Assembly: GCF_000182565.1 (NCBI RefSeq)
Contig: NW_015971548.1
Location: forward strand, 210,212 to 274,211
Length of the DNA stretch: 64,000 bases
From: Spizellomyces punctatus DAOM BR117
Lineage: Eukaryota; Chytridiomycota; Chytridiomycetes; Spizellomycetales; Spizellomycetaceae
Direction: 5' to 3'
The notes under the pieces were generated by a model. That model was given only the letters and a program-made list of their open reading frames with translations, was not told the DNA's origin and did not search any database. Numbering within the stretch: position 1 is the stretch's first letter; each line of letters begins with the position of its first letter. Position numbers and translations under genes: made by a program. Shown piece by piece: positions 47,251-57,654 of this stretch.

Positions 47251-49686
47251 CTAATCCACACCTAGTACCCCCTGTTCTACAACAGCCTCCTCTTTCACAC
47301 TTCCTGTGAATTCCCTCACGATTTCGTCCCAAAAGACCTGTAATCCCTTCCCTTCCAGTACCTCACACGGCTCCCACTCTCTTGCATCTATACCAGCTTC
47401 CATATTAGCGATAATTCCATCCACTTCCTTCCATAGACGCGCCTTTTCAGTAGGCGTGAGCGAGTCCACCACGACCCGCGCGTCCTTTCCCAGTTCCAAG
47501 ATAGACCCGCGGGTATTCCGCGGACGCATCACGTCATAGAGAAGGTGCTCGACCAGTGCGTGAATACCAGCTGGCCCTGCGGGTGGTCGCTTTGCTACCG
47601 CGGGAAGTAGCGGATATGCGGCTTTGAAAAAGGGAAGCAAGGCGCTGTACAAGGCTCCAATGACTTGACTGTGGGTTTTCGCGAGAGATTCAGTGGGTGA
47701 GTCGTAAGCCGTCATCCCTTCGAGAATTTGCGAAACAGTATCGACGAGCTTAGACATGAGAGTGGCAATGTCTATACACTTCCAAACTTCATCCAACAAT
47801 GGGGGCACCATTTCGCAAAAATGTTTAACAAAATCCACCACATCTTTGCTTCCCAGTACCTCGACAAAATCCTCCTTTTCCTTTTTTCGGATGTAGCATT
47901 TCGCAAATGCGACTTCGGATTTGCTGATCGTAGTCTGGAATGTTTTCTCGTCGCTGTTGCGTAAAAAGTCACGAATTTTTTCTGCGGGATCCTGAGAGGA
48001 GATGTCGTACACACAGCTCTGCCGCCACTGCTCGAATGCTGCGTCAATAGTGCGTTCTATGGCACATCTTCGTGATTGCTGCACATTCTTGGCAATGATT
48101 CGAAGAGCAGCTTGCGTCCGATCGAGAGCACAGATCATTGCCCCAATCTTTTGCAGCAACGAATACATCCCTGGAGGCTTCCAGCAGAATAGCTTTATCA
48201 CACGATCCACGAATGGAACACTATAGGACCAAAGTAGGCATTAGCCTGTGCGACAGCAGAATTGTCACCATGCATACGTACGGATTGACTAGCCGCAGCG
48301 ACGTAAGCATGATCGAAACCGGCAGCCGCTTCCAGATACTAGCAAACTTGTGTCTCCATTCTGCGTCGTCCTGTATGTCACATGTTAACTATCATCGCAT
48401 CTGGACATACAATGGATCAGCCCTACCAAGATATTGTCAATCGCATGCGCTACGGCAGTAATAATTGAATAGAAAAAGTCTTGAAAAGTCGGTGGCAGAT
48501 CCATAATCTCGGGAGAGCTTTTAACCACATCCCAAAATCTCTCGGCAAGATCCACTTCAGCTTCGCTGTCATCGCCGATGAGTTCCCGACATATGCCACA
48601 ACCAGCTTTTAATACGCTCCGCCACGCATCAGTGAATCCTCTTGCTTTGAGCTCTCGCAATTCGAGGGTCTCATCAGTGTCTGGAGTCTTGCGTTCGCGT
48701 TTGGACAGGCGGAAGCTCCCACCACCAGGAAGGGAAGCGCGATAATAGCAGAGAAGGTCCGGGTATAGGGTGGCAGGACGTAGGATCGGCCGAGTGGAGA
48801 AAGTGGGCAATGGGGCAGCGTTGTCGTCAACTCCATACCAAGCTTCATTCTTGAGATGGCTGAATAGAGTCACATAATACAACGAAAAGCTCTACCCATT
48901 GTGAAATACCCTTACAGTGAGCCTAGTGTTGCAGTGTGCATAGATCCTTCCTAGAACGTACCAGCACATCAAACTTTGTTGCCCTCATCCATTTTCCAAC
49001 AAAGTCCAGAAATTCATGTTCCATAAAGTCATCCAGACCAGCCAGGTACTTTGCGCCATGTCCGGCAAAAAGTGGCAAGTCGCGGAATAGGCGTACGTAG
49101 AGAGCTCGTGTCAGGGGCGGTAAGACCCCAGGGCCCGGAAAGTCACTTGGGACGCTTGGTGTCACTAGGTTTAGGTGCAGCACGGCGGGTATTGGGGCAA
49201 CGGTGAGCGTCCGAGCGTTTGCACCATATGACGAGGCAAACTCGACCGTCAAGACAAGCTCGCAGAGTCGAGCTCGAAGGACTATTTGAATCAAAAAAAG
49301 AACAGAATTAAGATAAAAACAATCATTAACCCTAACATATGGTTCGTGGTACCATCGTGCCGAAGAGCATTGACTTTGCTGTTGAGCGCGTCCGACAGGA
49401 AGAGAGTGTTCATGGCCTGTAAGTGCGAGCGTGCGGGAGGTTGGGGGATTTGATATTCTTGTCCTTGATCAACGATGTGATCTACGAGGTCTTGGTTGTC
49501 CAATGATGAGAGCGATTCTAGGGACGACGAGTAAGCTTCGTCTCCGTCGCTGTCTGTCGTTGTTGACGCTGTGCTGCTGTCGTCTGACAAGGAGTCTGAT
49601 GATATGGAATTTGACGAACAAGAAGACTCTTCTTCTTGTGGGCCTACTGCAACCCAACTCCAAGTTGAAGAAAGAAATGAAAACAT
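47251..49686 (-). CDS. Unrecognised helical protein with acidic Ser-rich N-terminus
   Basis: ATG 49686 opens MFSFLSSTWSWVAVGPQEEE, followed by a Ser/Asp/Glu-rich stretch (residues about 20-60). Later exons read LHLNLVTPSVPSDFPGPGVL, FRDLPLFAGHGAKYLAGLDD, WYGVDDNAAPLPTF, ELKARGFTDAWRSVLKAGCG and PEIMDLPPTFQDFFYSIITA. A long helical exon from about 48210 to 47251 contains RTIDAAFEQWRQS, FVKHFCEMVPPLLDEVWKCI and GPAGIHALVEHLLYDVMRPR. It ends VVEQGVLGVD. The all-helical, tether-like composition is suggestive of trafficking or scaffold proteins, but I do not recognise the family. Head-to-head with the aldehyde dehydrogenase, starts only about 180 bp apart. Confidence 0.65.
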
Positions 49687-49863
49687 TTTTCAAACACCGC
49701 CCGAACAGAAAACAAACACAAAAAAAAAACGGTCTGCAATCAAAAGAAAATTGCCATTTATTTTATTTTATAAAGGGCTTTTGGTGAGATCACACTTTAA
49801 ATGATGACGCGCACACTTTGCGGTTTGACTGCGAGGGCACTGCCACAGATTCTGCATTAGAGC

Positions 49864-51827
49864 ATGGCATTTTGGCATTGGAGCATCGTCACCGCTTCAC
49901 GCTCTTTGGGACACGGACTCTGTGCACGTCGCTGCGTCATGGCCTTTTCAACCCACGTTCATGTCGAGTCTGGTGCCAAGAGTTGGTCGTTGCCGACGGG
50001 CCTATTCATCAATAATGCATTTATTCCCTCTGTGACGGGAAGCAAGTTTGACACAATTGACCCGTGAGTCTATGGTAAACGAGAGCATGCCATGGCATTT
50101 CTGCTACAGGGTGGCAAGTGATGCTAAATTGGCATGTTGAAACACCCAAGGTCTACAGGGGACGTCATCACTCAAGTCTTTCAAGCTGGAAAGGAAGACG
50201 TGGACATTGCTGTGACAGCTGCACAAAAGGCTCTAGCAACATGGCAGAGGTACATTGTAACCGATTTTGACAGTGTCGCCATATTTATGTGAAAATAACG
50301 ACGTGAATGGTCAGTATACCTGCGGCAGAAAGGGGCAAGTGCCTTTTGAAACTCGCAGATTTGATTGAACAAAACAGCACCGAACTCGCCGAACTTGAAT
50401 CTTTGGATAATGGCAAAACAGTAAAGGATGCCATCGGAGACGTCCAAGGTGTCGTCGAAGTATACCGTTACTACGCTGGCTGGACAGATAAGATTGCTGG
50501 ACAGACCTTGGACATTGACCCAAAGCTGCATACATATACACGAGTCGAGCCTCTCGGTGTCGTCGGACAAATCATACCATGGAATTACCCTCTCATGATG
50601 CAGGCGTGGAAGCTTGCCCCAGCCTTGGCATGTGGAAATACTATTGTCATGAAGGTACAAGCAATCGCTGATTTTCCACGTTAGTTTCGATCATGGGGCT
50701 GTAGCAATCACATCTAGACTTCTGAAAAAACGCCCCTCAGTGGCCTCAAAGTCGCCGAACTCATTGCAAAAGCCGGATTCCCTCCAGGTGTCGTCAACAT
50801 CCTGTCTGGGTTCGGTACTCCTTGTGGTGAAGCCATCGCGCGACACCGCGACATTGCCAAGATTGCCTTTACAGGCTCAACAGCCGTCGGAAGAAAGATT
50901 ATGATCATGGCCGCAGAAAGCAATTTGAAAAAAGTGACCTTGGAGTTGGGAGGCAAAAGCCCAAATATTGTCTTTGATGATGCGGACCTGGATCAAGCGG
51001 TTGAAGCATGCTTTGGAGGCATCTTTGAGAACATGGGACAAAATTGCTGTGCTGGTTCCAGAGTATTTGTGCAAGCAGGGATTTACGATCTTTTTGTTGA
51101 AAAGTTCAGGCAAAAGGTGTGTTATGCACCTGTCAGTGATGAATCATGACCGCGTTGTAAAGCATGGCCTTCTCCAAAGATGTCTCAGGCAAAGCTCGGC
51201 CATCCTCGCGATCCCACAGCAACTATGGGACCGCTTGTTGATGCTCAGCAATTCAACTCTGTCAGCTCCTATATATCCATCGGCGTCAAAGAGGGAGCCA
51301 CATTAGCCTATGGTGGAAAACGACAAGGCACCAAAGGCTTCTTTCTCGAGCCTGCTCTATTCACTGACGTTACTGATAGCATGCGAATCTACCAAGAGGA
51401 AATCTTTGGACCAGTTGCCTGTGTTGTAAAATTTGAGACTGAGGAAGAGGTTCTGAAAAAGGCCAATGCAACAAGTTACGGCTTGGCGGCTGCTGTTCAC
51501 ACGAATGATTTAAGACGGGCGGTGAGGATGGAGAAAGGGATGAAGGCGGGAAACGTGTGGGTCAATTGTTATAATTGTGCGTCGTTTCCATTTTGCTCGC
51601 TCCCGCATCGTATGAATGCTCATGTGATATCGCCAACCTCGTGTAGTGACCCTGCCGCAATTACCGTTTGGCGGATTCAAACAATCTGGAATTGGGCGGG
51701 AACTTGGAGAGTATGGATTACGAGAATATACTCGTAAGTTACAATCGTTCTTTTTGTACCCACGCTTAGAAACCAATACATCCCGAATATTACAGAGGTC
51801 AAGTCGGTAGTCATGAATCTTGCTTGA
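49864..51827 (+). CDS. NAD-dependent aldehyde dehydrogenase (ALDH1/2-type)
   Basis: Oxidises aldehydes such as acetaldehyde to acids. ATG 49864 opens [20 protein letters not shown], Arg/Ser-rich with no acids, a likely mitochondrial leader. An internal ATG ([16 protein letters not shown]) could give a cytosolic form. The core is intact: [88 protein letters not shown] (general base Glu), [15 protein letters not shown] (catalytic Cys), [14 protein letters not shown] and [18 protein letters not shown]. Ends VMNLA at TGA 51825-51827. Six or so short introns; about 530 residues. Confidence 0.92.
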
Positions 51828-51931
51828 TTTCACTGCGTCTGCTAGTCAGCAGGGACATGTATAGTCAATTGCTATCCCTAGCTACAGTGCTATCAATACA
51901 TCTCCTCTATCCAGCGCGGACAGTACACTAT

Positions 51932-53844
51932 TTACAGACGCGGCCCAAGCATCTGCTCAGGTCTCACCCACTCATCAAATTGTTCAGGTGTCAACAGTTT
52001 GAGCTTAACCGCAGCCTCTTTGAGTGTAGACCCGTCTTTATGGGCCAGTTTGGCGACCTTGGCTGCATCTATCATAAAGGAAAAAGTTACAATAAACTTG
52101 ACTGGCAATAAGGATAACATCATAACATACTCTCATATCCAATCTTTGGATTCAAGGCCGTAACCAACATCAAGCTTTCGTTCATCAAAGTTTTAATACG
52201 ATCCAGATTGGGTTTGATTCCTTGCACACAGTTTTTGTTGAACGAGTCGCAAGCATTTGCAAGAAGGGTGGTCGAGTGAATAAAATTCCGAATGAGGAGG
52301 GGTTTGAAGACATTCAACTATAGGACGTCACTGTTGATGAGTCCTTGCTCATCTGGTAGCAATCTGAATCATCGTACCTCAAAGTGGCCATTTGATCCTC
52401 CAATACTGATCGCGACGTGATTGCCCATTACTTGCGCACAAACCATTGTGAGGGCTTCGCATTGGGTTGGGTTGACCTAGAGCAACGCTGTTACACGCAG
52501 CAAAGACGACAATGGTCACAGAAGAAGAGTACCTTGCCAGGCATGATAGATGACCCAGGCTCATTCTCCGGTAGGCTGAGTTCACCCAGTCCACATCTGG
52601 GTCCAGAACCCAGGAACCGAATATCATTACCAATTTTCATCAAGGAAACGGCAAGGACATTCAAAGCTCCACTGGCTTCCACAATGGCGTCGTGAGCAGC
52701 AAGGGCCTCAAACTGGTTAAAAATGATTAGCGCGCGCATATTTCGTACAAGAATGCCGTCCCCACTAACCTTGTTAGGAGCAGTTTTAAACTCCACGCCA
52801 GTAATTCTCGAGATCTCCGCAGCAACCTTGGTATCAAAACCAGCTCTCGTGTTCAGTCCCGTTCCCACTGCCGTACCTCCCTGTGCCAACAAGCTCAATC
52901 TAGGAATCCCGGCTTTAACTCGTTCGATCCCATAAGCAATTTGCTGGGCGTATCCAGAGAACTCTTGGCCGAGGGTAAGTGGTGTTGCGTCTTGAGTGTG
53001 GGTTCGACCAATTTTTATAATATTTGACCACCCTTTGGCGTGTGCATCCAGTGCAGTATGAAGACGGCGCAAGGCAGGCAGAAGGAGCTTATAAAGCGCT
53101 AGTGTGGCTGCAACGTACATTGCTGTAGGAAATCTATCGACTCGTTAATGAGAAACATTGACACCTCAGATCAGCAATCGACAAACAAACGTACGTGTCA
53201 TTCGAGGATTGACTCATATTAACGGTATCATTCGGATGAACTGGCTTTTGTGCTCCAAGAGGCTGTCCCAGAATTTCATTTGCACGGTTGGCAATCACCT
53301 CATTCACGTTCATATTCGTTTGAGTTCCTGACCCCGTTTGCCAAACGACGAGAGGAAACTCGTCATTCAATTTACCATCAATAACCTTTTAAATACAAAG
53401 CAATAAACAAACCGTCTCAATTCCGAATACCACAATATGGCATTACACGCACCTCATCCGCAGCTTTGATAATCGCATCACCAAGTTTCTTATCTAACCC
53501 ATAAGTAACATTCACAATTGCTGCAGCCTTTTTGACGATACCCAGCGCCTGAATCACTTCGAGGGGCATGCGGTCACCAGGGCCTCCAATCTCAAAGTTT
53601 TGGAGAGACCGTTCAGTTTGTGCTCCTTTAAACGTGATGAATGGTATCAGTTTAAACCAAGGACCGAATCACGAAATTTCCTTACCCCAGTACTTGTTGG
53701 CGGGGACCTTTATCTCTCCAAAGGTATCATGCTCTATGCGATACTGTTGCTGAAAAACAATCTGCTGGTGAACCAGGAAACAAAGGCTCGCGAACGGGCT
53801 GCCGTATTTATGAACAGCGAGCTCTGGACGTTACTTACAGTCAT
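51932..53844 (-). CDS. FUM1: Fumarate hydratase, class II
   Basis: Interconverts fumarate and malate. A first exon of two codons (ATG ACT, 53844-53839, donor GTAAGT) is joined near 53752 to [20 protein letters not shown]. Then [35 protein letters not shown], the fumarase signature [11 protein letters not shown] after splicing, [20 protein letters not shown], and a C-terminus ending PEQMLGPRL with TAA at 51932-51934. All active-site motifs present; about 465 residues. No mitochondrial leader is visible with this start, so either it is cytosolic or a leader is encoded by alternative upstream exons. Convergent with the aldehyde dehydrogenase, 104 bp apart. Confidence 0.92.
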
Positions 53845-54295
53845 AATTTGTGAAGACCAGTGAGGGACCTACAGGAAAGAGAAAACCGTGTAGATGGTGT
53901 TGCAATGGGAAAGATGGGTGCACGAGATGGTGAACACTAGAACGGTGGCAGGATGACACGCGATTACGTGGCTGGTGCTGTGATGAATAAGCACGCCCGA
54001 TCGAATCCTTGGGTTTTCGCTTTGCACACGGCATTGTGGAAAGGTGAGATGGCCACTACCTCGGCTTTCTTGATACAAATGAGAATACATGAGCTGGATA
54101 GATACGAACATGACTTGGACCCAAAGCAAGGAAGAAACGGGCACTCTACTAGCATGACAACACGACGCTATTAAAATGGTAGCTTTCCTTCTAGTCAATT
54201 TCACGTTGGATGGACATTCAGATTGTCGTTAAGATAGCCACTTCAAAAAGAACTGAGATTGGACAACTGCAGGCTGGATGATGCGTTCGCAGCTG

Positions 54296-54322
54296 AAAAA
54301 AAAAAAAAAAAAAAAAAAAAAA
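54296..54322 (-). terminator. Pol III terminator of tRNA-Asp copy 1
   Basis: Run of 27 T on the minus strand, starting about 22 nt past the tRNA 3' end. Far longer than the 4-6 T needed, so also a homopolymer repeat. Confidence 0.7.
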
Positions 54323-54343
54323 GATACTAAACCAGCACAGTAA

Positions 54344-54425
54344 CTCCCAGACGGGGAATCGAACCCCGATCTTCCCCGTGCTGTCAACTGACAGGGGGAG
54401 ATACTAACCATTATACTATCTGGGA
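54344..54425 (-). tRNA. tRNA-Asp(GTC) with 10-nt intron, copy 1
   Basis: Acceptor stem TCCCAGA pairs with TCTGGGA, discriminator G. D arm TAGTATAATGGTTAGTATC; T arm CGGGGTTCGATTCCCCG. The anticodon stem TCCCC/GGGGA encloses 17 nt, equal to the 7-nt loop CTGTCA-C with anticodon GTC plus a 10-nt intron (GTTGACAGCA) at the canonical position after nucleotide 37. Total 82 nt (72 plus 10). Confidence 0.92.
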
Positions 54426-54942
54426 TCTATATCGATCGAATCCCTTATTGTTTCACAATAAGAAACGAAACAGAATATAGTGCTGCACATGAGTCCGCTG
54501 CAAACAGGCAGAGGGAAAATGGGACGTACACTAGCATGGGTGAAACCAAACGACAACCAGTCCGGAAAAGAGAACTAAGCTACCACTGGATCGTAAAAGT
54601 CGCGTTATCCTCCACCAACACGGTGTAAACAAATCATGACAATGAGATGCCGTTGTGCAAATACCACCTCAGATCTAAGCTCTGATTTGCTTAATTGGGT
54701 GTCATAGCCATTGAGGAAATTGCTCGCAGGTTAGTCGATACCAATCTGCCTAAATATCAGACCTTAAGCTACACTATTTCTGGTTTCACAGGCAAGGGAC
54801 AATGTGCTGCCTATAGCCAGATATTTGCAGTTGCTTGCTTTCCCGAAATCGTATAAGGATTAGGGCTGAGCGACCTAAAGGCTGACACTGGAGCAAGACC
54901 GGGGGGATTTAGAGAAAAAATAGTACTCACCCTTTTTTTAAG
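54426..54942. other. Spacer between the two tRNA genes
   Basis: About 520 bp. Nothing recognised apart from the short T run that ends the second tRNA transcript. Confidence 0.5.
54915..54920 (-). terminator. Pol III terminator of tRNA-Asp copy 2
   Basis: Six T on the minus strand, about 22 nt past the tRNA 3' end, the same spacing as copy 1. Confidence 0.7.
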
Positions 54943-55024
54943 CTCCCAGACGGGGAATCGAACCCCGATCTTCCCCGTACTGCCGATTGACAGGGGGAGA
55001 TACTAACCATTATACTATCTGGGA
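54943..55024 (-). tRNA. tRNA-Asp(GTC) with 10-nt intron, copy 2
   Basis: Same mature sequence as the copy at 54344-54425, with a different 10-nt intron (ATCGGCAGTA instead of GTTGACAGCA). Conservation everywhere except the predicted intron supports the intron call. Confidence 0.92.
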
Positions 55025-55382
55025 CTGTTATTACCGCAATCAGGCAAGAGAATCTATACCATACGTTACTATTTCCATGTCTTATTTACTAGTAAGATGT
55101 CTCATGTTGAAAGCCGACCGAGTATTATCCAGCCTGATTGCGACCAGACGCTGCGGCTGAATCCTGTTTATGCGGTATTGGTTCAGATCGATTCAGATGA
55201 CAGACGCGTTGGAGTGAAACCTTCAAAGGAACGTGCGCTCTCAGATGGACGACCCGTAGAGTTTCTCACTGATGACAGCTGGGGTGAAGGCAAGTGATGA
55301 AGTTAGCACCCAGAAGGTCTGCCAGACGACCTCATATTAAACTTCTCCATTTCCGAATCTAAGGATTGATAGATAGTAACGG

Positions 55383-57141
55383 ATGCCCCGCTATACAGTT
55401 GTCCGCACTCTTGGCATCGGCTCCTCAGGCCATGTTCGTCTAGCGTTACCATCTAACTCAACTCGTCCGGTTTGCATCAAACAAGTCTCGTTGGAGGGCT
55501 TGAATGTGGAAGACAGAAAATCAGTTGAACTTGAAGGTATGGTATGCATCTCTGCGAAAGATCGGTCATCATCCGCAAGGATTAATAGATTGGTAGCCTT
55601 GATTTTGCAAAAATTGCCTAAACACCCTAATGTGGTTGAGTTTCGGGAAGCTTGGATCGACAAACAGTCGTTGTGGATTGTTTGTGAATATGCCGGTGTG
55701 TCCATCAAGCGTTTGGCAATCTCTAGCACAGGTGTCTGAGTCGGTGGTCCGATTCTCACATTGCAAATAGCTGGTGGAGATCTGGCTAAGTTCATCAAGG
55801 CCCGGAATGGGTCTCCCATTCCTGAATGTCTTATTTGGCAATGGTGGGGCGATAATCCTTTTCTTCGTCATATCATGATCTGATAGCCAGCATGGCACTG
55901 TCCCTAGGGCAGCCCACATCTTCCTAGCACTCTCGCATCTCCATTCTCATAACGTTCTTCATAGGGATATCAAAACAAAGGTATCCTCATGCTATCCAAT
56001 ATCAATCCAAGCGGCTCTACTCATCAGTTGCAGAACATTTTCATAACTGGGACCAACGTGCTCCAATTGGGGGATTTTGGGATCGCACGAATTTTACGAC
56101 AACAGGAGCAAGCTTACACACCCATTGGTACACCGTTTTATCTGTCACCTGAAGTCTGTGAAGGGCGGGGATACGGATTTGCCAGCGATATTTGGGGTGT
56201 TGGATGTGTGCTGGTAGGGACGCTCTGACACGTTTGCGAATGAGGAGAGACATTGATCGCAAAGGACTAGTATGAACTCACGACACTCCGCCATGCCTTT
56301 TCTGCGAAATCGCTCAAAACTCTGTATGCGCAGTCCTTTCTGACTTCCGTATATCGCGTATAACTTGTAGATTGCAGGATACCGAAAATCCTAACTGGAA
56401 AGTATGACCCAATCGCAAACGAGTACAGTTTGGCATTGAGAAATCTCATCTCGTTGTTATTAACGACAAATCCTGACGCACGGCCTTCTGTCCGTGATAT
56501 TTTAGCAATGAATTGTGTGGGAAAGTGGTGTGAAAAGATGAACGGACCTGATAGAGTGGGCCAGAGATACACGCCCCGGTGGACAGAGGACAACACGGTG
56601 GAAGGTAGCCAGAAATGGGCCCCGCACCAGGAGATAAATCGCGGAGAAACCGTTACGGGGAACGCACCAAACCCCATTAAACCTGCGCTTGGACCTCAGC
56701 GCATAGTAAGTATTTTTGACTATGCCACCATCCATTTTCAGCACTTATGGTGAATTCCGGTTCTCCTATTGAAGCCAACTCCATCACCTGCGGATTCCAC
56801 CTTCACCCGCATCGAGCTCGCCCGACTGTATATTGAGCGCGAGATCGGTCTACCGCGCTTTTTTCGTGTAAGCGTCGTAAAACGAATATGTCTATTTGAC
56901 AGTTGCTGAGCCAAGGACAACCAGCTGTACCAGAGAGCGCAAATGACTACGACAAAATCTGATGAAGGCGCGGATCCCGATACCTGTGCAATTAGAATGG
57001 TGAGACAGTTGGGTAAGTATTCAAACGAGTCATCTAAAACTATTGTGTAAATTGACCCCAATACTAGTCGAATGTGAAAATTGGGCATATGCTTTCACCC
57101 CTCCCGGCAAGGAAGAAAGGGGATTGGCGAAGAAGATATAA
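55383..57141 (+). CDS. NIMA-related (NEK-like) serine/threonine kinase
   Basis: ATG 55383 opens [20 protein letters not shown], the glycine loop itself; an in-frame TAA sits two codons upstream. After splicing the kinase is complete: Lys in [48 protein letters not shown], catalytic loop [27 protein letters not shown], activation segment to [34 protein letters not shown], and [12 protein letters not shown]. Introns include about 55538-55600, 55700-55770 and 55981-56034. The C-terminal exons read [19 protein letters not shown] and then [10 protein letters not shown] and [17 protein letters not shown], to TAA at 57139-57141. NEKs act in cell cycle and cilium/flagellum control. The NEK label rests on GDFGIAR and the overall pattern. 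Confidence 0.8.
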
Positions 57142-57654
57142 GGGTTGGAAAATGTATATTTGCAGCGCATGTCATTAATGACCAATGGCTAATGTCGCGC
57201 TCACCATAATGCTGAGCAAACTATAACAATATCATTGACAATGTATATTACTCCAGATGAATCGATTGAACAGTTTGGTAACTTGATCTTTAAAAAGCAA
57301 AGTTCTGACTATTTTAACCATTGTGCCTGACCATCTTCCAGGTGCTCAGATGGTTCTCCTGGAGAAGCATGCTTGAGTTTAGGAGCTAGCAATCAGGACA
57401 TGTTGACCGTAAGATATGGGGTTCAGGAGACAGAAACCCGCATTCTACTTGCAGACGACAAACGAAAGTATACTGGGTTTTGATTCACAAATAACACAAC
57501 AGGGGCTCGGCATGCGCGTATGAGCAGTACAATGGTAATATACACCAGGAAATAGAGCACAATGATTTATTCATATATATGTTGGATTTCATAATTTTCA
57601 TATACCATGCCTCCATGACTCCACGTTGATCATACTTGGAAACCGACACCGACT
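57142..57654. other. Convergent 3' spacer, kinase/receptor
   Basis: AT-rich spacer between convergent gene ends. No gene or repeat seen. Confidence 0.4.

Noticed and set aside
53869-54204. Minus-strand ORF upstream of fumarase as a leader exon
   Set aside because: Ends in a stop before the fumarase ATG and lacks a clear targeting signature.
55097-55297. 66-codon ORF upstream of the NEK-like kinase
   Set aside because: Not joinable to the kinase in frame: an in-frame TAA lies just before the kinase ATG. No recognisable content.
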